Assembly: GCF_019209865.1 (NCBI RefSeq)
Contig: NZ_JAHUTT010000043.1
Coordinates: forward strand, 1 to 33,682
DNA: 33,682 bases
Source: Shewanella sp. NIFS-20-20
Lineage (GTDB): Bacteria; Pseudomonadota; Gammaproteobacteria; Enterobacterales; Shewanellaceae
Reading direction: 5' to 3'
Shown: positions 25,810 through 33,681 of the stretch, piece after piece
Numbering within the stretch: the first letter of the stretch is position 1
How the letters are laid out: every line of letters starts with the position of its first letter
Notes under the pieces: model-generated
The model's input: only the letters and a program-made list of their open reading frames with translations
Database searches by the model: none
What the model was told of the DNA's origin: nothing
Translations under genes and position numbers: made by a program

Positions 25810-25830
25810 AATTAACTTACCATTTTGATG

Positions 25831-25860
25831 GGCAACATCAACACCTGGCTTGATGTTGCC
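25831..25860. other. 11-bp stem-loop without T tract, downstream of marC
   Basis: A perfect 11-bp inverted repeat (25831-25841 with 25850-25860) with an 8-nt loop lies 21 bp after the marC stop. Neither strand has a T run afterwards, so it is not a classical terminator; it could be a 3' stability element or protein site. In the rest of the 277-bp gap to the phosphoketolase I see AT-rich DNA with no clear gene or promoter. Confidence 0.5.
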
Positions 25861-26086
25861 ACTGACACACCATGGCTTAATGCCACAGCAACTCACTGAT
25901 CACCCCGCCTCAAACCTTGAAATACTGCAAAACCCCTGCCAATTTTTTAGCATTTTCAACACAACACATTAATTTTTAACCAATGCCAAAATTTGGAGTC
26001 ACGCCTCATTTTTGTAATTAAACTACCAATATAGTGATTGCAAGAGAGTTTTAATTTTTTCAATTTAACCTCCAGTGAGGCTAGCT

Positions 26087-28477
26087 ATGACCCAAGCGCA
26101 CGAAACAACTCAGCTCAACAGCCCAGATATTACTGCCCTCAAAAAATTTGTCAGGGCCACCAACTTTCTCGCCACGTCGCAGATTTATTTGAAGCAAAAT
26201 GTGCTGCATAAACGTCCCCTTAGTCATCACGATATTAAGCCAAGATTATTAGGCCATTGGGGCACCTGCCCTGGCATTAACTTTGTGTATGCCAATATCA
26301 ACCGACTCATTGTGAAACATCAACGTCCGTTTATTTATCTTGTCGGTCCCGGCCATGGGTTCCCAGCCGTACAAGCCAATTTGTTTATGGAAGGCTCACT
26401 GAGCCATTACTACCCTGAGACGATTCCTTATAACGAAAGCGGTATTGAAGATATCTGCCGTAAATTTTCAGCCGCCTATGGTTACCCATCCCACGCCAAT
26501 CCAGAGGCCCCGGGGCAAATTCTTGAAGGAGGTGAGCTCGGTTACTCGTTAGCTGTCGGTTATGGTGCCATTCTTGATAATCCGCAACTGATTGCCGCGG
26601 TGTTAGTCGGCGATGGTGAGTCTGAAACCGGCCCCTTAGCAGCCTCTTGGTATGCCAACCGCTTGGTCGATCCTGCCAGCAATGGCGCGGTGTTACCCAT
26701 AGTGCACATCAACGGATACAAGATTTCAGGGCCTACCCGCATGGGGCGAATGAGTCATGAGGAACTCACCCAAGAATTTACCGGCTTAGGCTACTATCCC
26801 ATCATTGTCGATGACCAATTGGATCAAGACGTGTATGAGCAAATGACCGCCGCTATGGATATGAGTTATCAAATGATCACTGATATTCAAACGCAAGCGC
26901 GCAGCGGCCAAGATGTGTGTAAACCACGCTGGCCCGTCATTTTAATGCGCACCGCCAAAGGCTGGACCGGCGTCAGTGAAGATAATGGCACTAAATTGAT
27001 GGGTAACTGCGAATCACATCAGGTGATCGTGAATAAATGTGCCACCAACAAACAACATTTAGATGCGCTTGATACTTGGTTAGCTAGTTATCAATTCCAT
27101 GATTTATATCAGATAAATGACCAAGGTCAACTGCTATTTGATAAGGATATTTGTTCATTGCTACCACCACAACACTTATGTTGCGGTCGTCAACATTTGG
27201 CTTATGGTGGTGAAGTGGTGCGCAACCTTGCCAAGCCCGATTTAACAAAATTAGGCTATGGTGCAGAAACCCCGCGGGGTCACCGTGGCTTTTCAATGCT
27301 GAAAATGGGCGAATGGATGCGCGATGCCTTCAAACTCAATCGCGATCAGCGCAACTTACGCATTTTCAGCCCAGATGAAACCTACTCTAACCAGCTGCAA
27401 GCTGTGTTTGAAGAAACCAATCGCGCTTGGCAATGGCCGATTGAATCATGGGATCAAGACATGGCCCGTGATGGCCGAGTGATGGAGTTGTTATCTGAAA
27501 ACTTATTGTTTGGCATGTTACACGGTTACACTGTCACCGGTCGTCATGGCATGTTCCCGACCTACGAGTCATTCTCGCAAGTGATTTCATCCATGGCGGA
27601 TCAATACTGTAAGTATGTGTATGCTAGCCAAGGGGTGCATTTCCGCAAGCCTTTACCGGCCTGCAATGTGGTCTTGTCATCGTTATTAGAACGCCAAGAT
27701 CACAATGGCTACTCGCACCAAAACCCATCTTTCCTCGGCGCAATGCTGGAAAAGCATCCGCATATTATCTCGGCGTATTTACCCGCAGATGGCAACAGTA
27801 CCTTAGTGTATACCGAGAAAGCCTATGATGATCGCGATAAACTCAATATCTTAGTGGCCGGTAAGAAAGAACTGCCGCAATGGTTGAGTCTTGATGAAGC
27901 AAGGCGCCAAGCCCGAGATGGCATTATGGTGTGGGATTTTGCATCGGATGAGAACCCCGACGTTGTTTTGGCAGGTTGCGGTGACTATGTCACTCAAGAA
28001 TGTATGGCCGCCCTAGTACTGATCCGCGAACTACTGCCCAGAGTGCGTATCCGCTTTGTGTCAGTGTCAGAACTCAATAGTTCCGGTCTAGGCAGCCAAG
28101 CCTTTCAACAACAACCTTGGTTGATGGATGAGATTTTCACTCAAGATAAAGGGGTCGTGTTTAACTATCATGGCTACCCCAACACCATCAAGAAGCTGGT
28201 ATTTGACTATAAAGGCAGCCATCGTTTCCGGATCAAAGGTTATGAGGAAGAAGGCTCAACCACGACCCCATTTGATATGGGCGTTCGTAACGGCACATCA
28301 CGCTATCATTTAGTGATTGATATGGCTTATAAATTATTCCAACAAGGCGTTATCGACGAAACACAGCATGTTGCTATCACCACAGATATGCTACAACGCT
28401 TGGTCGATCACAAGAACTACATTAAGGCCAATGGCGTTGATCCTGACTACTTAGAAAATTGGGTGTGGACCCGCTAA
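26087..28477 (+). CDS. xfp: Phosphoketolase (xylulose-5-phosphate/fructose-6-phosphate)
   Basis: This thiamine-diphosphate enzyme splits xylulose 5-phosphate, and often fructose 6-phosphate, with phosphate into acetyl phosphate plus glyceraldehyde 3-phosphate or erythrose 4-phosphate. It is 796 residues, full family length. The N-terminal domain has GHWGTCPGINFVYANINRLI (from about residue 56), YLVGPGHGFPAVQANLFMEG and, near residue 175, the ThDP/Mg motif GDGESETGPLAASWYANRL. The middle domain has RHGMFPTYESF, and the C-terminal part has RFRIKGYEEEGSTTTPFDM. The ATG at 26087 has GAGG 6 nt before it; a GTG at 26075 is less likely. It stands alone: no acetate kinase or pentose gene is adjacent. 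A terminator follows. Confidence 0.94.
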   Translation: MTQAHETTQLNSPDITALKKFVRATNFLATSQIYLKQNVLHKRPLSHHDIKPRLLGHWGTCPGINFVYANINRLIVKHQRPFIYLVGPGHGFPAVQANLFMEGSLSHYYPETIPYNESGIEDICRKFSAAYGYPSHANPEAPGQILEGGELGYSLAVGYGAILDNPQLIAAVLVGDGESETGPLAASWYANRLVDPASNGAVLPIVHINGYKISGPTRMGRMSHEELTQEFTGLGYYPIIVDDQLDQDVYEQMTAAMDMSYQMITDIQTQARSGQDVCKPRWPVILMRTAKGWTGVSEDNGTKLMGNCESHQVIVNKCATNKQHLDALDTWLASYQFHDLYQINDQGQLLFDKDICSLLPPQHLCCGRQHLAYGGEVVRNLAKPDLTKLGYGAETPRGHRGFSMLKMGEWMRDAFKLNRDQRNLRIFSPDETYSNQLQAVFEETNRAWQWPIESWDQDMARDGRVMELLSENLLFGMLHGYTVTGRHGMFPTYESFSQVISSMADQYCKYVYASQGVHFRKPLPACNVVLSSLLERQDHNGYSHQNPSFLGAMLEKHPHIISAYLPADGNSTLVYTEKAYDDRDKLNILVAGKKELPQWLSLDEARRQARDGIMVWDFASDENPDVVLAGCGDYVTQECMAALVLIRELLPRVRIRFVSVSELNSSGLGSQAFQQQPWLMDEIFTQDKGVVFNYHGYPNTIKKLVFDYKGSHRFRIKGYEEEGSTTTPFDMGVRNGTSRYHLVIDMAYKLFQQGVIDETQHVAITTDMLQRLVDHKNYIKANGVDPDYLENWVWTR

Positions 28478-28488
28478 GCGACTTCATC

Positions 28489-28518
28489 ACAACGCCTACA
28501 TCTTGTAGGCGTTGTTTT
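28489..28518. terminator. Strong terminator between xfp and the converging hydrolase
   Basis: A 12-bp perfect stem (28489-28500 with 28504-28515) has a 3-nt loop and is followed by TTTAT on the plus strand. It begins 12 bp after the xfp stop. The other gene ends inside its right edge, so it probably acts on both strands. Confidence 0.82.
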
Positions 28519-29284
28519 ATTGGTTTTTAAGCGGTAACCATGACGTCATCGCCCGTTGTGTTTTGGCCTTGACTGAGCGCCAGTGGGTCACTGGGACTTT
28601 AGGGGCCGAGTTTGTGATCTCATCTAAATTAATGTCTGCCAAGTCCACCTGCCCACCATGAGCTAACAATAGTTGGCGCGGGTTGATTTGCTGAATTTTA
28701 AGCAATGAGTTGCGGTAACGGTTAGGATAAAATAACGGATAAGGGGGAATGTAATTTCCTTTAACTTTAACCAGTAAATCAGCAATATAAACAAAGCTTT
28801 GGCCTTGATGGTAGAGGGCTAAGTCCCTGTCGGTATGCCCTGGGCAATGTAATACTTGCCAATCGGCAAAACCCGGCAAGCTATCGCCATCATGCAGGCG
28901 ATAATCCGCCATTAATCGCCGTGAATACCATAAACTCCGCTTAGGCTTACCCATGCGACTCGCTACCCATTTGGCCAATAAAATATCGGTCAAATGCATC
29001 ATAAATCCATCAATTCCTTGATACCAATGACCTTTAACATCCGCCGTAACCAGTTTTGCTCCAGTGATCTTACGCAACCCATGCGCTCCGCCAGCATGAT
29101 CTGGGTGCATATGAGTCACCACGATTAAGGCTAAATCGCTAAGCGGACGCCCAAGATGCTCAATAAAGTCACACACCAAGCCAATATCGGCACGACAACA
29201 ACCATCAAGTAACATGAGTTTGTCGGGGTATTCCACCAAATAGATGGTTTGTATGTAGCCAGAGATGCGATGTAATGTGAACAT
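28517..29284 (-). CDS. Metallo-beta-lactamase-fold hydrolase
   Basis: This 255-residue MBL-superfamily protein has the metal-binding motif THMHPDHAGG (His58, His60, Asp62, His63), a third ligand region LHCPGHTDRDLALYH and an Asp bridge in FVYIADLLVKV. The first strands, LHRISGYIQTIYLVEYPDKL, place it with glyoxalase II/hydroxyacylglutathione-hydrolase-like members. There is no signal peptide, so it is cytoplasmic. The substrate is not determinable: thioester, lactone or phosphodiester hydrolysis are all possible. There is no close operon partner; the globin gene lies 109 bp upstream in the same direction. Confidence 0.85.
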   Translation of the reverse strand: MFTLHRISGYIQTIYLVEYPDKLMLLDGCCRADIGLVCDFIEHLGRPLSDLALIVVTHMHPDHAGGAHGLRKITGAKLVTADVKGHWYQGIDGFMMHLTDILLAKWVASRMGKPKRSLWYSRRLMADYRLHDGDSLPGFADWQVLHCPGHTDRDLALYHQGQSFVYIADLLVKVKGNYIPPYPLFYPNRYRNSLLKIQQINPRQLLLAHGGQVDLADINLDEITNSAPKVPVTHWRSVKAKTQRAMTSWLPLKNQ

Positions 29285-29392
29285 AATCAGTTTCTTAAAT
29301 TAGTTAATTCGATTATGTCTACTATTTGCGCAATCCTCAAGCGTTTGACTGAATAAGGAGTTAAGCGCTGGTCATTTACCCCATCCTTAAGC

Positions 29393-29800
29393 TCAGCGCT
29401 TTTTACTGATGCAGCGCATAAATTCGATGCTAGGCGCTAAGATGATCCGCCAGGCATCAGCATCATTGGCGGTATAGCGACTATCGACTTGAGGTAAGGT
29501 TTCGACGAAAGCGTCCAACCATAATGGGAACTGTTCGGCTTTAATGCCCATTTTTTGATGACGAATGGCCAATTGTGTTAACTCTTCATCACTGATCCTC
29601 ACCGAAGAAAAATACACCATATAGGCAAGCGAATGCTTAAACACATGCCGCTGTGTTTGCATATCTAATGCCTCAATCCGCGATTTAATATCTGGACATT
29701 TATTGATGAGGTTATAATAAAAAATTTCTATAAATTCATCATAATAGCGTTTAGTAATTCGCTCATAGCTGGCATTAAAAATCGCATTATAATCCATCAT
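29393..29800 (-). CDS. Single-domain globin
   Basis: This predicted heme globin has 135 residues. Key positions align by eye with bacterial haemoglobins: Tyr29 in EIFYYNLI as TyrB10, HisF8 as His81 in LAIRHQKMGIKAEQF, and the H-helix DADAWRIILAPSIEFM. A Gln at position 48 or 50 may be the distal residue. It probably binds O2 or NO, but the ligand cannot be decided by sequence. The start is the ATG at 29800, with AAGGA 7 nt upstream; an ATG at 29878 in the same frame adds 26 residues with a poor ribosome site. There is no FAD/NAD reductase domain, so it is not a flavohaemoglobin. It is divergent from a nucleoside hydrolase. Confidence 0.78.
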   Translation of the reverse strand: MMDYNAIFNASYERITKRYYDEFIEIFYYNLINKCPDIKSRIEALDMQTQRHVFKHSLAYMVYFSSVRISDEELTQLAIRHQKMGIKAEQFPLWLDAFVETLPQVDSRYTANDADAWRIILAPSIEFMRCISKKR

Positions 29801-30015
29801 TTTGATATCCTTATCATCATATCCGGCCTGTAAACCGTTGGAGTTCAAAGCTGTATGTCTGGCAGCATCTTTAACCATAGCCTAAGAACCCGCTAGCAGC
29901 CAAAATCTCGCCCCCATAAATAATCATTAAGCTATTGATCATTAACCAGTGAATTCGCGCACAGTCACCTGCGTAAAAGACAGTTATTATGGCTAAAAAC
30001 TTATGAGTACCCCCA

Positions 30016-30984
30016 ATGCAGCATAAAATTATCCTCGATACCGACCCAGGCATAGATGATGCCATGGCCATCCTATTTGCCGAAGCTCACCCAAGCATTG
30101 AGTTACTGGCTTTAACTATCGTCTTTGGAAATGCCAGCGTCGATGACGGTAAAACCAATGCATTATTCATTAAAAACAAATTTAATTGTCAATACCAAGT
30201 TGCTGTTGGCGCCGCCACCCCACTCATTCGGCCGCCGGTGGGAGCAACGGTGGCCGTGCATGGCCCCCACGGACTCGGCGACGTCATTGCGCCAGAGCAG
30301 CATTCTGCGATTGATTATCGCCCCGCCTATCAATACATGATAGATGCCATTCATGCTAATCCTGGCGAAATAACCCTAGTGGCCGTTGGGCCGTTAACAA
30401 ATCTGGCACTGGCTTTACAAGCCGATCCGAGCATTTGTACTAAGGTTAAGCAGGTGGTGATCATGGGCGGCGCTTTTGGTGAGAATGGCCATCGCGGTAA
30501 TGTCACCCCGTGGGCAGAGGCCAACATTCATGATGATCCTCATGCGGCCGATATCGTGCTCACAGCCCCTTGGCCTGTGGTTGTGATTGGTCTTGATGTC
30601 ACAGAGCAAAGCTTTTTCAGTGAACAATATTTAGCGCAACTCAAACAAGATAGCGGCGAGGTAGGTCAATTTATTTATGATGTCAGTCGTTATTACTTGC
30701 GATTCTATTCTGAAAAACTCGGGCTAGCGGGTTGTCACGTCCATGATCCCTCGGCGATTGCTTATGTGATCCAACCCCAGTTATTCCACCTTCGCTCCGG
30801 ACCAATTCGCGTGGTGACCGACGGAGCGGCGATTGGGATGACCTTGCAAAAATTTGATGGTCGCATTTACCCTCACGATGATTGGCAAGACTGTCCGAGC
30901 CAACAGGTTGGGGTTAGCGTTGATGATGACTCGTTACTGAGGCTCTATCGCGAGACGTTGATAAGTTATAGTTCGCGTTCATAA
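30016..30984 (+). CDS. Inosine-uridine preferring nucleoside hydrolase
   Basis: This 322-residue nucleoside N-ribohydrolase cleaves ribonucleosides to base and ribose for salvage. The Ca2+ and substrate motif DTDPGIDDA lies at residues 8-16. Further blocks are the VAVGPLTNLALAL segment, VVIMGGAFGENGHRGNVTPW with AEANIHDDPHAA, and the catalytic His region HVHDPSAIAYV. It belongs to the RihA/RihB/RihC superfamily; base preference (pyrimidine, purine or both) is unclear. No signal peptide is seen. A weak GAG lies before the ATG. It has no operon partner. Confidence 0.93.
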   Translation: MQHKIILDTDPGIDDAMAILFAEAHPSIELLALTIVFGNASVDDGKTNALFIKNKFNCQYQVAVGAATPLIRPPVGATVAVHGPHGLGDVIAPEQHSAIDYRPAYQYMIDAIHANPGEITLVAVGPLTNLALALQADPSICTKVKQVVIMGGAFGENGHRGNVTPWAEANIHDDPHAADIVLTAPWPVVVIGLDVTEQSFFSEQYLAQLKQDSGEVGQFIYDVSRYYLRFYSEKLGLAGCHVHDPSAIAYVIQPQLFHLRSGPIRVVTDGAAIGMTLQKFDGRIYPHDDWQDCPSQQVGVSVDDDSLLRLYRETLISYSSRS

Positions 30985-31006
30985 CGTTGAGACCCGCATC
31001 TCATCA

Positions 31007-31031
31007 GGCCAGCACTAATATGGTGTTGGCC
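31007..31031. other. Stem-loop between convergent nucleoside hydrolase and LysE-type genes
   Basis: A 9-bp stem (31007-31015 with 31023-31031) includes one G-T wobble possible on the plus strand and has a 7-nt loop. There is no T tract on either side. It may reduce readthrough between the two converging genes. Confidence 0.4.
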
Positions 31032-31104
31032 AGCGTGCTTCCGTTCACCGCGACAATAGCCAATAAGGCGCGAGCAAGTAGCTTCAATAACGGCGTTAAT
31101 CACA

Positions 31105-31746
31105 TCATACGTTAGGAAGTTGCGAACCTAATAACCACAGTGCCAGCGCGATAAACACTGCCCCCATGACTTTGTTTTGATATTGCCTAAACTTAGGTTT
31201 CGCCAACATTTTCTGACCATGATTACCTATCAAGGCCACCAGCAATAAGTTAAAACTTAAGCCCGCCACATTAAGCAATAAACCTAACGCCAATAATTGC
31301 TGGGTCGATGAGGCACTAATATCCACCGACACAAACTGGGGTAAAAACAACACAAAAAACATCAAAGCTTTAGGGTTCAATAAGTTACTCAATACCGCTC
31401 GCCGATACAGCTGTTTGGCCATATTGCTGGTGGCGGCAAGTTCATCGCTCGCTTCGCTTGGTTGTGCATGCCAACAATCCCAGCCCATTTTGAGTAAATA
31501 GGCGCCCCCCAACAGCTTAAGCAGTTGCAAGGCCATGGGTTGCATCGCAATCACACTCGACACGCCAATGGCTGCCAGCAAGGTTAGCACCAACCCAGCA
31601 GTAGCATTACCTAAACTGGCAAAGATACCGACACGCTTGCCATAGGTAATACTGGCAGAAGTGATCAGCAACATATCGGGGCCTGGAATTAACAACAAGG
31701 CAAGCACTGCGGTTAAGTATACGGGTAATAAAGCAAAATCTATCAT
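31105..31746 (-). CDS. LysE/RhtB family amino-acid exporter
   Basis: This 213-residue inner-membrane protein has six predicted transmembrane helices. The family motif is LLLIPGPDMLLITSASITYG near the N-terminus, followed by SLGNATAGLVLTLLAAIGVS and RRAVLSNLLNPKALMFFVLF. RhtB/LysE proteins export amino acids such as homoserine, threonine, lysine or leucine; which one is not shown here. There is no good ribosome site before the ATG at 31746. It is single and probably monocistronic. A weak stem-loop lies at the convergent end. Confidence 0.9.
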   Translation of the reverse strand: MIDFALLPVYLTAVLALLLIPGPDMLLITSASITYGKRVGIFASLGNATAGLVLTLLAAIGVSSVIAMQPMALQLLKLLGGAYLLKMGWDCWHAQPSEASDELAATSNMAKQLYRRAVLSNLLNPKALMFFVLFLPQFVSVDISASSTQQLLALGLLLNVAGLSFNLLLVALIGNHGQKMLAKPKFRQYQNKVMGAVFIALALWLLGSQLPNV

Positions 31747-31823
31747 TCATTAACAAAGTGAAAAAAATTCAAGTGGCGATTGTAGAGATTTTTTTCACCA
31801 AATAAAGCCTTGAATGACAAATT

Positions 31824-32390
31824 TTAGACATTATTCTCTAACTCAGGTGCGGCGGCCGCCGCGAGCGCACTGCTTGTTTTGGCATTTGCCACTGCAACTG
31901 GCGGGGTGATGGCGAGCTTAAGTACAGGTTTTTGCAACATTAACGAATTGGGATAAGTCACCATATCGCCGCTATCTCGGCGGATAAGCACATGAAACAA
32001 CGCAATCTCTTTGATGGTGCCACTGATGTCCTCATCTTTATCGACCACCTTAATTCGCTCGCCAATGCGATAGGGAAATACGAAAAAGATTAATACTCCA
32101 GCAGTGATATTACTTAAGATTGACCATTGAGCTATCAAGGCTACCCCAAGCACAGCAAACACCGAGGACACAAACACGGTCACATCTTGATAGCCAAAAC
32201 CCAGCGTCACCGCCAACAATGAGATGGTGACAAACATTAAGGCGCCAATGAGAAAGCGGATCACTAGGCCGGCTCGGGCCGGGTTTACCTGCTTTTGCTT
32301 GGCTAACGCTTTAATCCAAACCCGCAATCTTGATTGGATAAGGTAAAAAGCTCCCAGATAGACCAGCACCAAACCTAACTTTAACATCAT
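31824..32390 (-). CDS. Small MscS-family mechanosensitive channel
   Basis: This 188-residue protein has three predicted transmembrane segments (about residues 3-20, 43-67 and 71-106), the last continuing into the pore-lining TM3 and the MscS beta domain: VALIAQWSILSNITAGVLIF then FPYRIGERIKVVDKDEDISG. Such channels open under membrane tension to release solutes during hypoosmotic shock. It is much shorter than E. coli MscS (286 residues) and lacks most of the cytoplasmic C-terminal cage; an Ala-rich tail (SSALAAAAAPELENN) takes its place. Two ATGs and a TTG lie together: 32390 is used, but TTG 32393 sits at a good distance from AAGGA. Confidence 0.82.
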   Translation of the reverse strand: MMLKLGLVLVYLGAFYLIQSRLRVWIKALAKQKQVNPARAGLVIRFLIGALMFVTISLLAVTLGFGYQDVTVFVSSVFAVLGVALIAQWSILSNITAGVLIFFVFPYRIGERIKVVDKDEDISGTIKEIALFHVLIRRDSGDMVTYPNSLMLQKPVLKLAITPPVAVANAKTSSALAAAAAPELENNV

Positions 32391-32507
32391 CAACTTATAT
32401 CCTTTGAAATCAATGGCATCAATATAAACTGATTTATTAGTTGTACCAAGATCAATTGCTTAACCAAAGGCGATTGGCTCGCCTGCTTGGCAAGCCAATC
32501 GCTAGGA

Positions 32508-33347
32508 TCATTGTTGCAGACTGGCACTCGCCGCTTGGTACATAGCCTGACCAAACTGAGCCTGCCCAAATTGCGCAAATAACGCTTGGCCTTGCGCAGA
32601 TACCAGGTATTGGCTAAATGCCTGCGCCAGTTGATTAGCGTCAGTCGAGCTACTGGGCGCCCTGAGACTATGGTAGGTATTGACTAAATAGGGATCGCCT
32701 TTAAACAATACCGTTAAATTATTGAGTTCGGCGCGGCTGGCAACCCAAGTGGAACTGTCCGTCATAAAATAGCCCGAGCCCGCATTGGCACGTTGCAAGC
32801 TGGCCTTCATAAAATCATGGCTGGCCTGATACCAGTCTCCTGATGGCACCAGTTTCGCTTGCTGCCAAATACTAAGCTCTTTCTTATGGGTGCCTGAATT
32901 ATCGCCACGGGTAATAAATGTGTGCTTTTGCAGCGCAATTTTTGCAAAGGCTTCTTTCGCGAGGCGACTGTTAGCGATACCGGCCGGATCATGATGCGGG
33001 CCGACAATATAAAATTGGTTGCTGCCAAGCAACTGCCGCTCAACCGCCCAGCCTTCGTTGATGGCTTGTTGTTCAGCAGCGGGGGCATGCACCATGACCA
33101 TGTCGATTTCTCCGGCTTTAAGCAGTGCTAACGACTTGCCTGAACCCGCCTTTACCCAACATAGGCTGGCATTATGTTGTTGACCAAACTCTTGGGCTAA
33201 TGCCGCTAATAATCCCAGCTCGCCAGGACTGCCTGTCGCAAGACTAAATTGGCGCTCGCCCTGCCCCAACACCTGATGACAGTCAATGGCACTGGCGTGA
33301 CCACAAGTTAATAGCAAGCCACTGACTAATATCGCTAATTTTTTCAT
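32508..33347 (-). CDS. tupA: TupA-like tungstate-binding periplasmic protein
   Basis: This 279-residue periplasmic substrate-binding protein has a signal peptide (MKKLAILVSGLLLTCGHASA, cleavage at ASA-ID). It follows the TupA pattern closely: ATGSPGELGLLAAL, then KAGSGKSLALLKAGEIDMVM, VHAPAAEQQAINEGW, FYIVGPHHDPAGI and the oxyanion loop ITRGDNSGTHKKELSIWQ (residues 146-162). TupA binds tungstate (WO4) for the TupBC ABC importer. No TupB permease or TupC ATPase lies in the window, so the protein is orphaned locally. A strong GGTGGAG lies just before the ATG. It may belong to a related group that binds another oxyanion. Confidence 0.85.
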   Translation of the reverse strand: MKKLAILVSGLLLTCGHASAIDCHQVLGQGERQFSLATGSPGELGLLAALAQEFGQQHNASLCWVKAGSGKSLALLKAGEIDMVMVHAPAAEQQAINEGWAVERQLLGSNQFYIVGPHHDPAGIANSRLAKEAFAKIALQKHTFITRGDNSGTHKKELSIWQQAKLVPSGDWYQASHDFMKASLQRANAGSGYFMTDSSTWVASRAELNNLTVLFKGDPYLVNTYHSLRAPSSSTDANQLAQAFSQYLVSAQGQALFAQFGQAQFGQAMYQAASASLQQ

Positions 33348-33562
33348 ACTCCACCTTTTTACCCAAAACGACTCAAACCATAAGTGGGTGAGTCAAAAAG
33401 TCTACTATTTCTAATAAAAACAATGATCCTACGCAGTATTGTGCAGGTTATGAGATTATGGAGATAAGTAAGCAGAAAACAGGCCAATATGGTCAGGAAA
33501 ATTAAGCCGGATTCGCAGCTGTGAAGCGGATCAACATTCAATAAAAAAGGCCGCCTAGGCGT

Positions 33563-33597
33563 AATGCCGTTCACTTAGTGTGAACGGCATTTTTCTT
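33563..33597 (+). terminator. Terminator formed by the IS end
   Basis: A 12-bp perfect stem (33563-33574 with 33580-33591) has a 5-nt loop and is followed by TTTCTT on the plus strand. It overlaps the proposed terminal repeat, so transcripts entering the IS from the left would be stopped. Confidence 0.7.
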
Positions 33598-33681
33598 AGA
33601 CTTAATGGGATACTTGTTTTTACTCATTTTTAACGCACGTGGATAGGCCCTATCCCGTTTCCCATCAAGCTTGAACTGTCT
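33571..33681 (-). CDS. C-terminal end of an IS4-family transposase (partial)
   Basis: Reading in from the right edge on the minus strand there is an open frame of 36 codons before TGA at 33571-33573. It includes KRDRAYPRALKMSKNKYPIK, the basic R-x-R-x-Y-P-R-A-x-K...YP pattern I associate with the extreme C-terminus of IS4-family DDE transposases. The catalytic DDE region lies outside the window, so neither intactness nor activity can be judged. The stop codon falls within the terminal inverted repeat, as in compact IS elements. It was identified by pattern only, without a search. Confidence 0.6.
   Translation of the reverse strand, partial: RQFKLDGKRDRAYPRALKMSKNKYPIKSKKNAVHTK

Noticed and set aside
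29363..29404. 8-bp inverted repeat overlapping the globin stop.
   Set aside because: The loop is over 20 nt, and the T tract lies on the strand that carries no gene there; function not supported.
29920..29960. TTGATC/TGATCAAT-like palindrome upstream of the globin, considered as an FNR site.
   Set aside because: Half-site spacing does not fit TTGAT-N4-ATCAA.
33370..33394. GACTCA...TGAGTC hairpin upstream of tupA, considered as an operator or riboswitch.
   Set aside because: A 6-bp arm with weak inner pairing and no expression platform; a molybdate/tungstate riboswitch would need a much larger fold.
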